Shown here: one piece after another, positions 25,790 to 33,590 of the stretch
How the letters are laid out: each line of letters begins with the position of its first letter
How positions within the stretch are numbered: the stretch's first letter is position 1
NCBI GenBank assembly: GCA_964384025.1
Contig: CAYLJJ010000050.1
Coordinates: 1 to 46,922, forward strand
DNA from: CAYLJJ01 sp964384025
GTDB lineage: Bacteria; Myxococcota_A; Bradymonadia; UBA7976; UBA1532
Length of the DNA stretch: 46,922 nucleotides
Reading direction: 5' to 3'
Notes under the pieces: generated by a model
Told to the model about the DNA's origin: nothing
Databases searched by the model: none
The model's input: the letters and a program-made list of their open reading frames with translations, nothing else
Position numbers and translations under genes: made by a program

Positions 25790-27636
25790 CGTTCGGCCCT
25801 CGCCTCAACCTTCAGCGCGATGTCTGGGGCCTTGGGATCCAGGAGTTGAAGGAGGCCAAAGAGCCCTGAGAGGCTGTGTTGTACATAGTCATTGCGGATC
25901 ACCGCCTGATCGGGGCCTTTGGGGAAGGCTCCCTCAGCGCGGCGAGGTCTAGAGAGAGCGTAGCTGTTTTGAGGGCCAAACTGGTTGCTCAAAATATAGC
26001 GAGCGGTGGCTTGGGCGACATCTTTAAAGAGCCGAGCTCCAGGGCGATGACGCGCCTCCAGACGTGCGGCGGCGGCGAGGGCCTCCAGCTTGGAGCCCGA
26101 AGAGGCTACGTTTGGTAGATCCAAGCTCTCCAGCCCACCTCCCAGGAGATCTACTGGAGTCTGTTGAGGATCCAGGAGGCGATGTCGACTCATCAGCCGC
26201 GCGATCTCAAAGGCGTAGGCGCGCCGCTTGGGATCAGGGGAGACACGATCCAACTCAGCGATGGCTTGGAGGAGCCAAGCGTCAGGGGGGACCAAGAGCC
26301 GCAGGCCCGCCGCTGACCAGCGCTCCTCCATCAGATAGCGAATCCCTTTGATGGCGCTCTGTAGCCAACTCCGCTCTCCTCTGAGTTGATAAAGCCGAAT
26401 GAGCCCTAAGATCGCCTCTCCTGGATAAAAGTGACTCTGGTGCAGGGGGATCCCTTGACGATCCCAGTCATAAAAGGAGCGGAAGGCCCCTGAGGGCTTC
26501 TGCATCCTCTGGATATGGAGGGCCAGCCCCTTCAGGATCGCCTCAGGGACGCTGCCCGGCTGTGCTTTCTCCATCTCTACAAACATACAGAGCCCCAAGC
26601 CCGCGCCCCCCAGCTTGGCAAGGCGCCCCTCCAGGGCAAAATACTCTCCAGGGTGTGCGTTGTCCTCTCTCAGCTGGAGTTGAAAATAGCGGACCCCCCG
26701 CTTGATGGCGGCCAGGAGTCCAGGATCTGGGCGCAGGCGCCAAGCTTGAAGCATAGAGTAGATCGTGCCTGCGTGGCGCAGGAGGTTGTAACCTGGACGA
26801 ACGCGATCCTGACGAGCCAGATACTCATAGGTGACGCGACCATCAGCGTCGGTCTCACGCCTGAGATAGTCCGCCGCAGCTCGGATAGAGGCGCGCAGGA
26901 TCTCGCTGTTGATCTCTGGAGCCTCCAGGCGTCCTCGAAGCAGGGAGAAGACTCCTCGCCCTCCGGCTCCCTCAAGCCAGGCGCGACTGCGGAAAGCCCT
27001 CAGCCGCGCTTCTTGAATCTCTTCACCGCTCCAGCCTGCTCTTTGAGCGCTCTCTTGGGCAGCTTGACAGATCTCCGAGCGCGCCAAGTCTCGCTCTATG
27101 ACCCAGTGAGGCATAAAGCGATGGTTCCCTCTCTTTGGGTGCTCCAAGAGCAGACCATCTAGACCCTTATTGAGCGCCCAACCTCTAAGGCCACAGCCCG
27201 CAGGCAGCTCCCGAGGCTCCATTAGACGCTCAACTTTAAGGCGACTCTCTTCCAACCGCCCACGCTCACGGGGGCTCATTAAGTTCCAGATGGAGGCCAC
27301 TGAGGTGGGGAGCTCATCCTCTAGCTCCACCAAGTAGAGGCCGATGCTCTGACCTGGACGAGGGAGATAGAGGGAGAGGATCCAGGGCCCTCTCTCCAAC
27401 TCCTTGAGGGCGGGATAACGCCGCTTGAGTCCGGCGGCGCTGAAGCGCTCTCCTCGACTGAGACCCTCTAGGATCTGGCGAGCTCCTCGAAGGATCGCCT
27501 CAGCCCTAGGATTTGGTGCAGGAAAGCGGGGCCTCTCCAAGATCTCCTCAGCGCGCCCGATCTCCGCGTTAAGGTACACAACCCCCGCGGCGGGCAGCAT
27601 CAGGGCGAAGAGCAGTCCCAGCAGATAGCTTCTCAT
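25786..27636 (-). CDS. Membrane-anchored or exported alpha/alpha-toroid-like protein, unknown substrate
   Basis: About 616 residues. An N-terminal signal or anchor (MRSYLLGLLFALMLPAAGVVYL) is followed by a ~200-residue domain I cannot name. A long C-terminal region of helical hairpins follows, with motifs of glycosidase/epimerase-like alpha/alpha toroids: VTYEYLARQDRVRPGYNLLRHAGTIYSMLQAW, YFALEGRLAKLGGAGLGLCMF, FYPGEAILGLIRLYQLRG and NDYVQHSLSGLFGLLQL. This resembles D-glucuronyl C5-epimerase / six-hairpin-glycosidase-type folds, so an envelope glycan substrate is plausible but unproven. Start: the ATG at 27636 forms an ATGA overlap with the kinase-FGE gene and begins the signal; 27717 would add 27 Arg-rich residues. 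It is coupled at its 3' end to the membrane protein. Confidence 0.75.
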   Translation of the reverse strand: MRSYLLGLLFALMLPAAGVVYLNAEIGRAEEILERPRFPAPNPRAEAILRGARQILEGLSRGERFSAAGLKRRYPALKELERGPWILSLYLPRPGQSIGLYLVELEDELPTSVASIWNLMSPRERGRLEESRLKVERLMEPRELPAGCGLRGWALNKGLDGLLLEHPKRGNHRFMPHWVIERDLARSEICQAAQESAQRAGWSGEEIQEARLRAFRSRAWLEGAGGRGVFSLLRGRLEAPEINSEILRASIRAAADYLRRETDADGRVTYEYLARQDRVRPGYNLLRHAGTIYSMLQAWRLRPDPGLLAAIKRGVRYFQLQLREDNAHPGEYFALEGRLAKLGGAGLGLCMFVEMEKAQPGSVPEAILKGLALHIQRMQKPSGAFRSFYDWDRQGIPLHQSHFYPGEAILGLIRLYQLRGERSWLQSAIKGIRYLMEERWSAAGLRLLVPPDAWLLQAIAELDRVSPDPKRRAYAFEIARLMSRHRLLDPQQTPVDLLGGGLESLDLPNVASSGSKLEALAAAARLEARHRPGARLFKDVAQATARYILSNQFGPQNSYALSRPRRAEGAFPKGPDQAVIRNDYVQHSLSGLFGLLQLLDPKAPDIALKVEARAER

Positions 27637-29804
27637 CTCGCGCAGCGAAATCCATAGCCTCGGTGAGCGGTCTCTGGGGGCTGCCGACCTCGACGAGCGG
27701 GGCGCAGATTCCACCATCCTCCCATCCAGCTTCCTCCCTTGAGCAGCTTATGGCTGCCCTCTTCAGGTCCATAGGGATCTATCAGCGGTCGAGCGCTGTT
27801 GAGATAGGGTCCATACCAATCCTGAACCCACTCCCAGAGGTTCCCCGCCAGATCGCAGAAGGGTGCCTTTTTAGAGGCCTTAGAGCAGACCGGCCAGCTT
27901 CGCCCGCGTCCGCAACCCTTGCTTTGAACAGCGTGTTTGCAGCTCAAACGTCCTTTGCGAACATGTAGGCGGGCAGCTCGCTCCCATTCCGCCTCACTGG
28001 GCAGGCGTCCTCCTACCCAGGAGCAGAAGGCTTGAGCTTGGTACCAATCGACACAGTTGATCGGCTGCCTCCTCTGCCTCTTTGAGTTACAGCCCGACTT
28101 CTCCTTGGGGGCTCCACAGTGTCCAGCGTGAACACAGGCCCAATATTGGGCGACGGTGACCTCGCTGCGCAGCAGCTGAAAGGGAGCGACAGTAACTTCA
28201 TGGCTGGGCCGCTCATTCTTCTCCCCCTTCTCTGCGCCCACCCTGAAGATGCCTCCCTTGACTGGACTCCAACGGAGGCTCTTGAGCTGAGATGAGTGAA
28301 GAGGATCCTTGGGGACTTTTGGCGCAGCATCTAAAGGTTGCACTGAGCGGACATCAACAGGAAGAGCGCTGTCTCTCTCTTGGTCGATCAGCTCCCCATC
28401 TTCCCAAACAAGCTCCACTGGAACTCGGTCTGAAGCCTGAGCTTCAGCTTGGAGGTCTGATGGCTTCTCTTGTATAAATTGAGGAGAGGAGGGAGAGAGC
28501 AGATAGCCTAGAGCGAGGCCGATAAGCAGCCCCAAGATCAGACCCATAAGGCGGCTCTCTCCCTCTCTGGGCTGCTCTACGGCGGTGCTGTTTAGGCCAG
28601 CAGCTTTTAGATCTTGCTCCAGGTTCTCGATATCTCGCTCTAGGTTCTTCAGATCGCCAAAATCAGCGTTGAACTCTCCTCGGTGGCGCATAAGCAGCTC
28701 CTCCAGGGCCAAAGCTCGTCGCCGGAGCGCGCTCTGCTCCTTTAGGCTCTGCTGAAGCGCGCTCAAACGCTGCTCCAATGGGCTGAGTCGCTTCCAACGG
28801 AGCTGCTGCTCCTCTTCATGGCTCTTTGTCGAGTCCTCAATAAACTCTTCAAAGGCTGCGCTCATTCTCTTCGCGTCCTCGAAGCGCTCCTTGGGATCAT
28901 AGGAGAGAGCGCGGTGAAGCAGAGCATGGAGGGCTGGATCCATCCCTTGAGGAGCTTCAGGAGCGCCCAGTTTAAGCGCCTCGCGTCGCGCCTCGAAGCT
29001 CTGCTTGGGGTTCAGCTCAGGATCTTCGGGCCAGGGCAGTGTGTGGCTGAGGAGTCGCCAAGAGATGCTCGCCAAGCTGTGAAGATCGGAGCGCTGATCC
29101 AGGGGGCGCTCCTCCATCTGCTCCGGGCTGGCATAAGAAGCTGTTCCTCCAAAAGAAAGACCCTCTCCAGCGCCACTCATCCGCCTCGCTAAGCCCAAAT
29201 CCGCGATCTTGACCTGTAGCTCTTGAGCGTCGATTTTGAGGAAGATGTTGCTGGGCTTGAGATCACAATGCAGCACCTGATGAGCATGCATCTGCGCCAG
29301 GGCTCCCAAGAGGGCTTGGCTGATACGAGCTACACGAACAGGAGGCTGAGGGCCTGAACAGATCAGATCTTTCAGGGTGATCCAGGGCAGATACTCCATA
29401 GCGAGATAGGCTGGCGGGGTAGATTCTGCGCCGATCACCTGCACAAAGCCTTTTAGGGTATTGGCCCCAAAAAAGCTGGCCTGAGCGATCTCCTCCTGAA
29501 AGAGCGCCAAGTTGTGTTGATCGACTTCGGGATCGCCAGACTCAGGCAAGACCTTAACCGCGATATCCTGCGCTTGTTTTGGGCGTGCTTGGAGGCTTTG
29601 AGCTCGGAAGACTACAGCCATCCCTCCTCGTCCAGCCACTTCAATAAAGACAAAGCGATTAAGGAAGGTGTAGGGCAGCGTTTCCCAGCCCAGCTCAGGA
29701 CGAGCGCGCTCACAGCGGGAACAGCGCTCTAGGTCTCCCCGTTGAAAAACCTCCCAACAGCGATCACAGAGGAAGCGGATGGTTGGGGTCTTACTCAAGA
29801 TCAA
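27633..29804 (-). CDS. Transmembrane Ser/Thr kinase fused to formylglycine-generating-enzyme-like domain
   Basis: 723 residues. A Cys4 zinc ribbon (about 13-31) precedes a Hanks kinase (about 48-315) with AGRGGMAVVF, Lys84, HCDLKPSN (179-186) and DLG (202-204). A coiled-coil segment (about 335-405), one membrane helix (about 419-437) and an FGE-sulfatase/SUMF1-type domain (about 510-723: PVKGGIFRVG, RLPSEAEWERAAR, CDLAGNLWEWVQDWY, LLKGGSWMGGWW) follow. The kinase is non-RD (HCD). DLG replaces DFG, an accepted variant. The FGE part lacks the active-site cysteines expected after GGS and probably binds rather than oxidises. It should face outside, the kinase inside. The TTG at 29804 is used; a TTG at 29798 is as good. 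It is the first gene of the eight-gene run and probably the input. Confidence 0.88.
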   Translation of the reverse strand: MILSKTPTIRFLCDRCWEVFQRGDLERCSRCERARPELGWETLPYTFLNRFVFIEVAGRGGMAVVFRAQSLQARPKQAQDIAVKVLPESGDPEVDQHNLALFQEEIAQASFFGANTLKGFVQVIGAESTPPAYLAMEYLPWITLKDLICSGPQPPVRVARISQALLGALAQMHAHQVLHCDLKPSNIFLKIDAQELQVKIADLGLARRMSGAGEGLSFGGTASYASPEQMEERPLDQRSDLHSLASISWRLLSHTLPWPEDPELNPKQSFEARREALKLGAPEAPQGMDPALHALLHRALSYDPKERFEDAKRMSAAFEEFIEDSTKSHEEEQQLRWKRLSPLEQRLSALQQSLKEQSALRRRALALEELLMRHRGEFNADFGDLKNLERDIENLEQDLKAAGLNSTAVEQPREGESRLMGLILGLLIGLALGYLLSPSSPQFIQEKPSDLQAEAQASDRVPVELVWEDGELIDQERDSALPVDVRSVQPLDAAPKVPKDPLHSSQLKSLRWSPVKGGIFRVGAEKGEKNERPSHEVTVAPFQLLRSEVTVAQYWACVHAGHCGAPKEKSGCNSKRQRRQPINCVDWYQAQAFCSWVGGRLPSEAEWERAARLHVRKGRLSCKHAVQSKGCGRGRSWPVCSKASKKAPFCDLAGNLWEWVQDWYGPYLNSARPLIDPYGPEEGSHKLLKGGSWMGGWWNLRPARRGRQPPETAHRGYGFRCAR

Positions 29805-30079
29805 CCTGGGAGCATTTCATGGACTCTCTTTATTAGAAAAGAGTGTCTTGGTCTAGTCCAAGGGGAGCATCATGGCCTTAGATAGCTCTAGATGAGCAGA
29901 ATAACCCCTTATTTTCTCACTTAAATCAGCGCTCAGAGAGGCCAAAATGAAGCTCTCTGCTCGCAGTCGCTATGGATCTTGTCACCATCGTGGAGTGCTG
30001 ATCCCTCTTGCTCAACTTGCCCGAGAGCTGAGCCTCTCCTTATAAATATTGTGGTGTGTAGTGGTGTTGATGCAGGCGC
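29805..30079. other. Intergenic region between kinase run and metalloprotease gene
   Basis: Apart from the Rrf2 remnant, this stretch lies upstream of the kinase-FGE gene and should hold its promoter. It is AT-rich near 29805-29930, with no clear -35/-10 pair. It is also downstream of the metalloprotease gene, and I find no convincing terminator hairpin there. Confidence 0.35.
29947..30045 (+). pseudogene. Truncated remnant of an Rrf2-family transcription regulator
   Basis: A 32-codon frame starts with MKLSARSRYGS, which matches the N-terminal start of Rrf2/IscR-type regulators (consensus about MKLSxRSRYGLRALLxLA). It resumes the helix-turn-helix part as VLIPLAQLARELSLS, then stops (TAA at 30043). 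The intervening residues of the first helix are missing or scrambled (SCHHRG) and nothing of the rest of the gene follows. The ATG still has GAGAGG 5 bases upstream. I read it as a decayed gene; a small functional peptide is less likely. Confidence 0.6.
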
Positions 30080-31822
30080 TTAGGGCTGACAAGAGGCCTC
30101 CGTCGCCTCGATCTCCATCACTTCGATATTTACGGGCGCGTCTCCAGAGTTCAGGAAGAGCAGATACCAGCGCCCCGCCTCATGACACTCGGGATCCAGG
30201 AGCAGATGCTGCCTTCTCTCGATGAGCTCGGGTGAGAGAATCTCATCAGCGAGGAGTGTTTCAGGGCTGATCTCTACTGGCGCCCCACGGCGTAGAGCAA
30301 CCTTAAGGGGGCCAGGATCATTGCCCATACCGGGGATGGGCATCGCCGCCATCCCTGCGGAGATCTGCCAACTCAGACTCAGGGCTCCCTCTCCCAACTC
30401 CACCACAAACTGCTTATAACCAGGGACCCCCTCCTCATAACCGGGCAGCCCAGCGCTCTCACGCCCCTCGACCACATGGGGGAGCTGCTCCAGCTCAACC
30501 GAAAAGTTGAGATAGGGCAGGACACGCTCGCAACCGGGCAGACCATGCTCAGCCAAGACCCGCCGCACCGTCTCCTCCAAAACTGGATCCTCCTCAAGCG
30601 CGGTCTCTGCCAAGAGGAGCTGAGCGGCGACCTCATGGCCGGTATCTACACCAAACTGCTCTAGAGCGCGGAACATCAACTCATCACTCAGGGGGCCGAT
30701 CTCCTGCCTGAGCTGCCAGAGCGTTGAAGCCCAAACTAGGCCATGGGCATGAACCTCATCGATGGTGTCCTCGGGACAGCGGCGGGGGATAGAGAGATCA
30801 CGGACCTGATCAGGGGCCAAATTTCCGATGCCGTAGAGGCCCATCTCAGGGGCATCCGCTAAGGCCGCTGCGAAGTAATCCGCCAGCCCCTCATGCATCG
30901 ACATTGAGGAGTTATCCAGGCCATAGTTGTCCTGAGCGGGGCTGCTGAGCCGCTCCATCCCGATCACCGCGTGGGTGTACTCGTGATAGATGATCCGCGC
31001 GTCATAGGCGAAGTCCACGCTGTCCTGGCCAAAGAGGATCATGTCATAGGGTCGTGGGGGCAGCATCTCCCCCAACAGCTCCCAGCTCTCAGCGGGGAAG
31101 AAGGCGGCATTGGGCAGGCCATACCAACCATCTGGGCCGGGCTCAAAGCCCATCATGCTGATGGGCGGCTGGACCTTGGCCTGAACATTGACGAGGGCAT
31201 AGAGGGACTCATCCCGACCTGTGAAACCAAAGCGCTCCTTGAAGAAATCATGCACCTCAGTGACATGGTAGTACATCATCAGCGCCGAGAAGGGATCGTT
31301 GGCGTCCGCCTCATCCTCAGGGGGCTGGATGCTCAGATAGTGACCGTCTGGATCTGCGTGGCTGTCCTGAACCTCATGACAGAGAGAGATGGTGATGGGG
31401 AAGCCCATCGGCTGCTCCACGACGATCCCTCCCTCTTCGTTAAGGCAGTTAAAGACTTGTACGCTCTCATTTGTAAAGCGCCCGATGGGATCTGTGCTGG
31501 CAGGCAAGACCACCTCGCTGAGCTCCTCCTCATCTGTGATTGGATCACTGAGATAGATCCGCCCCAGAGGCGCCTCCAGGATGGGCGGTGGAACGATATC
31601 GACGATGACGATATCCTGAGGGAGCAGATCCTCTGAAGAGCCCTCATCTGGGAGCGACTGATCTGGCTCTACTTGAAAGTCCTGCTCAGGAGCAGAGAGA
31701 TCGGGATCAGCGCCCTGATCCATCTGAAGGCCCTGATCTGGTTCAGGGTTATCTGTGCTCTCCTGACTGTCATTACAGGCCCAGAGCAGCAGCGGGAGAG
31801 AGAGACAAATCAGGAACCTCAT
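30080..31822 (-). CDS. Lipoprotein zinc metalloprotease, M36/fungalysin- or thermolysin-like
   Basis: 580 residues. A lipoprotein signal (MRFLICLSLPLLLWAC) is followed by a long acidic Asp/Glu/Gln/Pro linker (20-80) and a gluzincin catalytic domain. The zinc motif is HEYTH (about 280-284), with the third ligand probably Glu311 in HEGLADYFA. The upstream stretch MMYYHVTEVHDFFKERFGF is typical of M36/M4 proteases. The C-terminal ~200 residues look like an accessory beta domain. No propeptide is present in this chain; the gene just upstream supplies a propeptide-like protein, overlapping by an ATGA (31819-31822). It is probably an outer-membrane or periplasmic lipoprotein peptidase. Confidence 0.85.
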   Translation of the reverse strand: MRFLICLSLPLLLWACNDSQESTDNPEPDQGLQMDQGADPDLSAPEQDFQVEPDQSLPDEGSSEDLLPQDIVIVDIVPPPILEAPLGRIYLSDPITDEEELSEVVLPASTDPIGRFTNESVQVFNCLNEEGGIVVEQPMGFPITISLCHEVQDSHADPDGHYLSIQPPEDEADANDPFSALMMYYHVTEVHDFFKERFGFTGRDESLYALVNVQAKVQPPISMMGFEPGPDGWYGLPNAAFFPAESWELLGEMLPPRPYDMILFGQDSVDFAYDARIIYHEYTHAVIGMERLSSPAQDNYGLDNSSMSMHEGLADYFAAALADAPEMGLYGIGNLAPDQVRDLSIPRRCPEDTIDEVHAHGLVWASTLWQLRQEIGPLSDELMFRALEQFGVDTGHEVAAQLLLAETALEEDPVLEETVRRVLAEHGLPGCERVLPYLNFSVELEQLPHVVEGRESAGLPGYEEGVPGYKQFVVELGEGALSLSWQISAGMAAMPIPGMGNDPGPLKVALRRGAPVEISPETLLADEILSPELIERRQHLLLDPECHEAGRWYLLFLNSGDAPVNIEVMEIEATEASCQP

Positions 31823-32409
31823 CGCAGCACCATATCCTGAACAGAGACGATCTTACGGGCGTGAGCGTCGATACGCAGGCGCAATGGGCGCAGCCCTCGG
31901 GCCAACCTCAGCTCAAAGCCCTCCACCCCAGACTCTCCTCTGGGGAGGATCACCGCTTGAAGCTGAACCGCACCAGCGGGCCGCTCCTCTCCTAGACGTT
32001 CTAAGACCAGGGCGCGCGCCTCTTCAGCGCTCATTCGAGCTTTGATGATCTGCTTAAAATGGCTGGAGCGATCCTTAATGGAGATCAGCCGCCCCTTAGA
32101 GAAGGTGAAGAGAACTTCACGATCCAGGACAGGGCGCTCACCCTCCATCTGGAGGTAGTGGAGGATCTCGCGCTCTTTACGTTTCTTTGATTCCTGGAAG
32201 CGGAGTTGGGGGAAGAGCCCCTTATGACTCTTGAGCAGAGCATCTACCTGAGACTGTGGCTCTCCTTTGCTCTGGGGGAGCTGGAGTCCAGTGAACAGCC
32301 TGACTGGGCCGATCTGCCGGAGCTTGAGTTGAGGTTGATCCGCCTTCAGATGAGAGAGGGCGGTCTCTGGGCTCAAGAGGCCCAGGAGGAGAGGGAGGAG
32401 TTGAAGCAT
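31819..32409 (-). CDS. Separately encoded protease propeptide-like protein (FTP/PepSY-like)
   Basis: About 196 residues: a signal peptide (MLQLLPLLLGLLSPETALS), then a two-part fold resembling the FTP and PepSY domains of thermolysin/fungalysin propeptides (for example REILHYLQMEGERPVLDREVLFTFSKGRLISIKDRS, then MSAEEARALVLERLG...GFELRLARGLRPLRLRIDAHARKIVSVQDM). The final strand pair with a DAxxxKIVSV-type ending is the classic propeptide end. In known M4/M36 enzymes this part is fused N-terminally to the protease, where it inhibits it and helps folding. Here it is an independent exported protein coupled by ATGA to the protease gene. The ATG at 32409 is chosen for the signal peptide; a TTG at 32460 is possible. 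Confidence 0.75.
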   Translation of the reverse strand: MLQLLPLLLGLLSPETALSHLKADQPQLKLRQIGPVRLFTGLQLPQSKGEPQSQVDALLKSHKGLFPQLRFQESKKRKEREILHYLQMEGERPVLDREVLFTFSKGRLISIKDRSSHFKQIIKARMSAEEARALVLERLGEERPAGAVQLQAVILPRGESGVEGFELRLARGLRPLRLRIDAHARKIVSVQDMVLR

Positions 32410-32729
32410 GATGGAGGCTCTCTGTTGATCGCTCAAAGCGTATAGAGGAGAGCGCCCCAACTTTTCCAGTCCCTTGCTTCACCGAGGGACTGGGAGAGGT
32501 GTGAGCAGGGCACAGGAGCGCTTTATAGAGGCCAGCGCGCAGGCCGAGCGTGCCACCCATCTCTGATCTTCTTGAGCCTGAGCAGGAGAGCCTTCGGAGC
32601 TGTGAGCAGCTCCGCCGCCTGAGCTCAACTCAACTACACCTGCTCATCTCCAGCAGCGTTTCACCCTCTTCATGATCTTGAAGCAGAAGCAGCCCTAGTT
32701 ATCCAAAGAGAGAGGCGCTAAAAGGGAGG
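32410..32729. other. Divergent intergenic region (protease pair vs GDPD), includes a stem-loop
   Basis: About 320 bases separate two divergently transcribed genes. The only structure I see is the inverted repeat at 32466-32493, listed separately. Promoters for both sides must lie here but I cannot recognise them. Confidence 0.4.
32466..32493. promoter_or_regulatory. Perfect 9-bp inverted repeat with 10-base loop in divergent region
   Basis: CCAGTCCCT at 32466-32474 pairs exactly with AGGGACTGG at 32485-32493. No T-run follows on either strand, so an operator or a 5'-UTR hairpin of the propeptide/protease transcript is more likely than a terminator. Confidence 0.4.
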
Positions 32730-33572
32730 ATGCTTTTAATCGGCTTGATCCTCACCATGCCCAGCTTCACCGTTCAAGGCCATCGGGGTGCCCGTGCCAA
32801 GTATCCAGAAAACAGCCTCCCCGGCTTCCTCTATGCGCTGGAGGTGGGCGTAGAGACCTTAGAGCTTGATCTTCAGGTCAGCCGAGATGATCAGCTGATC
32901 ATCGCTCACGATCCTCTCCTTAACCCCAAGCGCTGCCTCGACGCTCAAGGGGCGCCGGTGAAGCCCCTGCCCATCCGCAGCCTGACCCTCGCGGAGCTTC
33001 AAACCCTGGACTGCGGGAGCCTGCGCCATAAACGCTTCCCAGAGCAGCAACTCAGCTCAGGCGCGATCATGCCCAGCCTGGATCAGCTCTTCGAGGCGAT
33101 CAGCAGCTCTAAGCTCCCCAACGCCAACGCGATCCGCTTTAACATCGAGCTGAAGATCATCCCCGGAGAACCCTCGCTGACCCCCGAACCAGAGGTCTTT
33201 GTCCATCTGCTCCTTCAGAGTCTAAAGCGTCATAAAATGGTGTCTCGCTGTAATATCCAGTCCTTTGATCAGCGACTCCTCCTGGCTGCCGCTCGACAAG
33301 CTCCCCAACTCACTCGATCTCTGCTTATCGCTGAAAACCACGTCGATCATCTGGCAGTGGCCTACAGCGCTCAGGCTCAGATCATCTCTCCTCACCATCT
33401 CTGGATCCTTAAGCCAGATGTCGAGCGCCTCCAGCGCGCGGGCTTAAAGGTGATCCCCTGGACAGCCAATGATCCCCAAGTCTGGATGCGGCTATTGCGG
33501 TTGGGGGTGGATGGTATGATCACAGACGATCCCGAGGCTCTTATCGCTTGGAGAGCTGCTCAGTTTCAATGA
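32730..33572 (+). CDS. Glycerophosphodiester phosphodiesterase (GDPD family)
   Basis: 280 residues forming a complete GDPD TIM barrel. It hydrolyses glycerophosphodiesters to glycerol-3-phosphate and an alcohol with a metal. Motifs are GHRGARAKYPENS (17-29, catalytic His and Arg), LELDLQVSRDDQLIIAHD (Glu-x-Asp metal ligands and second His), FNIELKI, and GLKVIPWTANDPQ...GVDGMITDDPEA at the end. The first ~15 residues are mildly hydrophobic but too short for a clear signal peptide, so the location is uncertain. The purine-rich AAGGGAGG is immediately adjacent to the ATG, an unusually short spacing, and a start at the ATG of 32757 is possible. Its stop lies 15 bases from the convergent DUF58 gene's stop. 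Confidence 0.9.
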   Translation: MLLIGLILTMPSFTVQGHRGARAKYPENSLPGFLYALEVGVETLELDLQVSRDDQLIIAHDPLLNPKRCLDAQGAPVKPLPIRSLTLAELQTLDCGSLRHKRFPEQQLSSGAIMPSLDQLFEAISSSKLPNANAIRFNIELKIIPGEPSLTPEPEVFVHLLLQSLKRHKMVSRCNIQSFDQRLLLAAARQAPQLTRSLLIAENHVDHLAVAYSAQAQIISPHHLWILKPDVERLQRAGLKVIPWTANDPQVWMRLLRLGVDGMITDDPEALIAWRAAQFQ

Positions 33573-33590
33573 AGAGGGTGGCGCTCTTCA
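33570..33590. terminator. Possible small bidirectional hairpin spanning both convergent stop codons
   Basis: TGAAGAG (33570-33576) pairs with CTCTTCA (33584-33590) around a 7-base loop. The first arm contains the stop of the GDPD gene and the second the stop of the DUF58 gene. There is no T-run, so terminator activity is uncertain. Confidence 0.3.
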
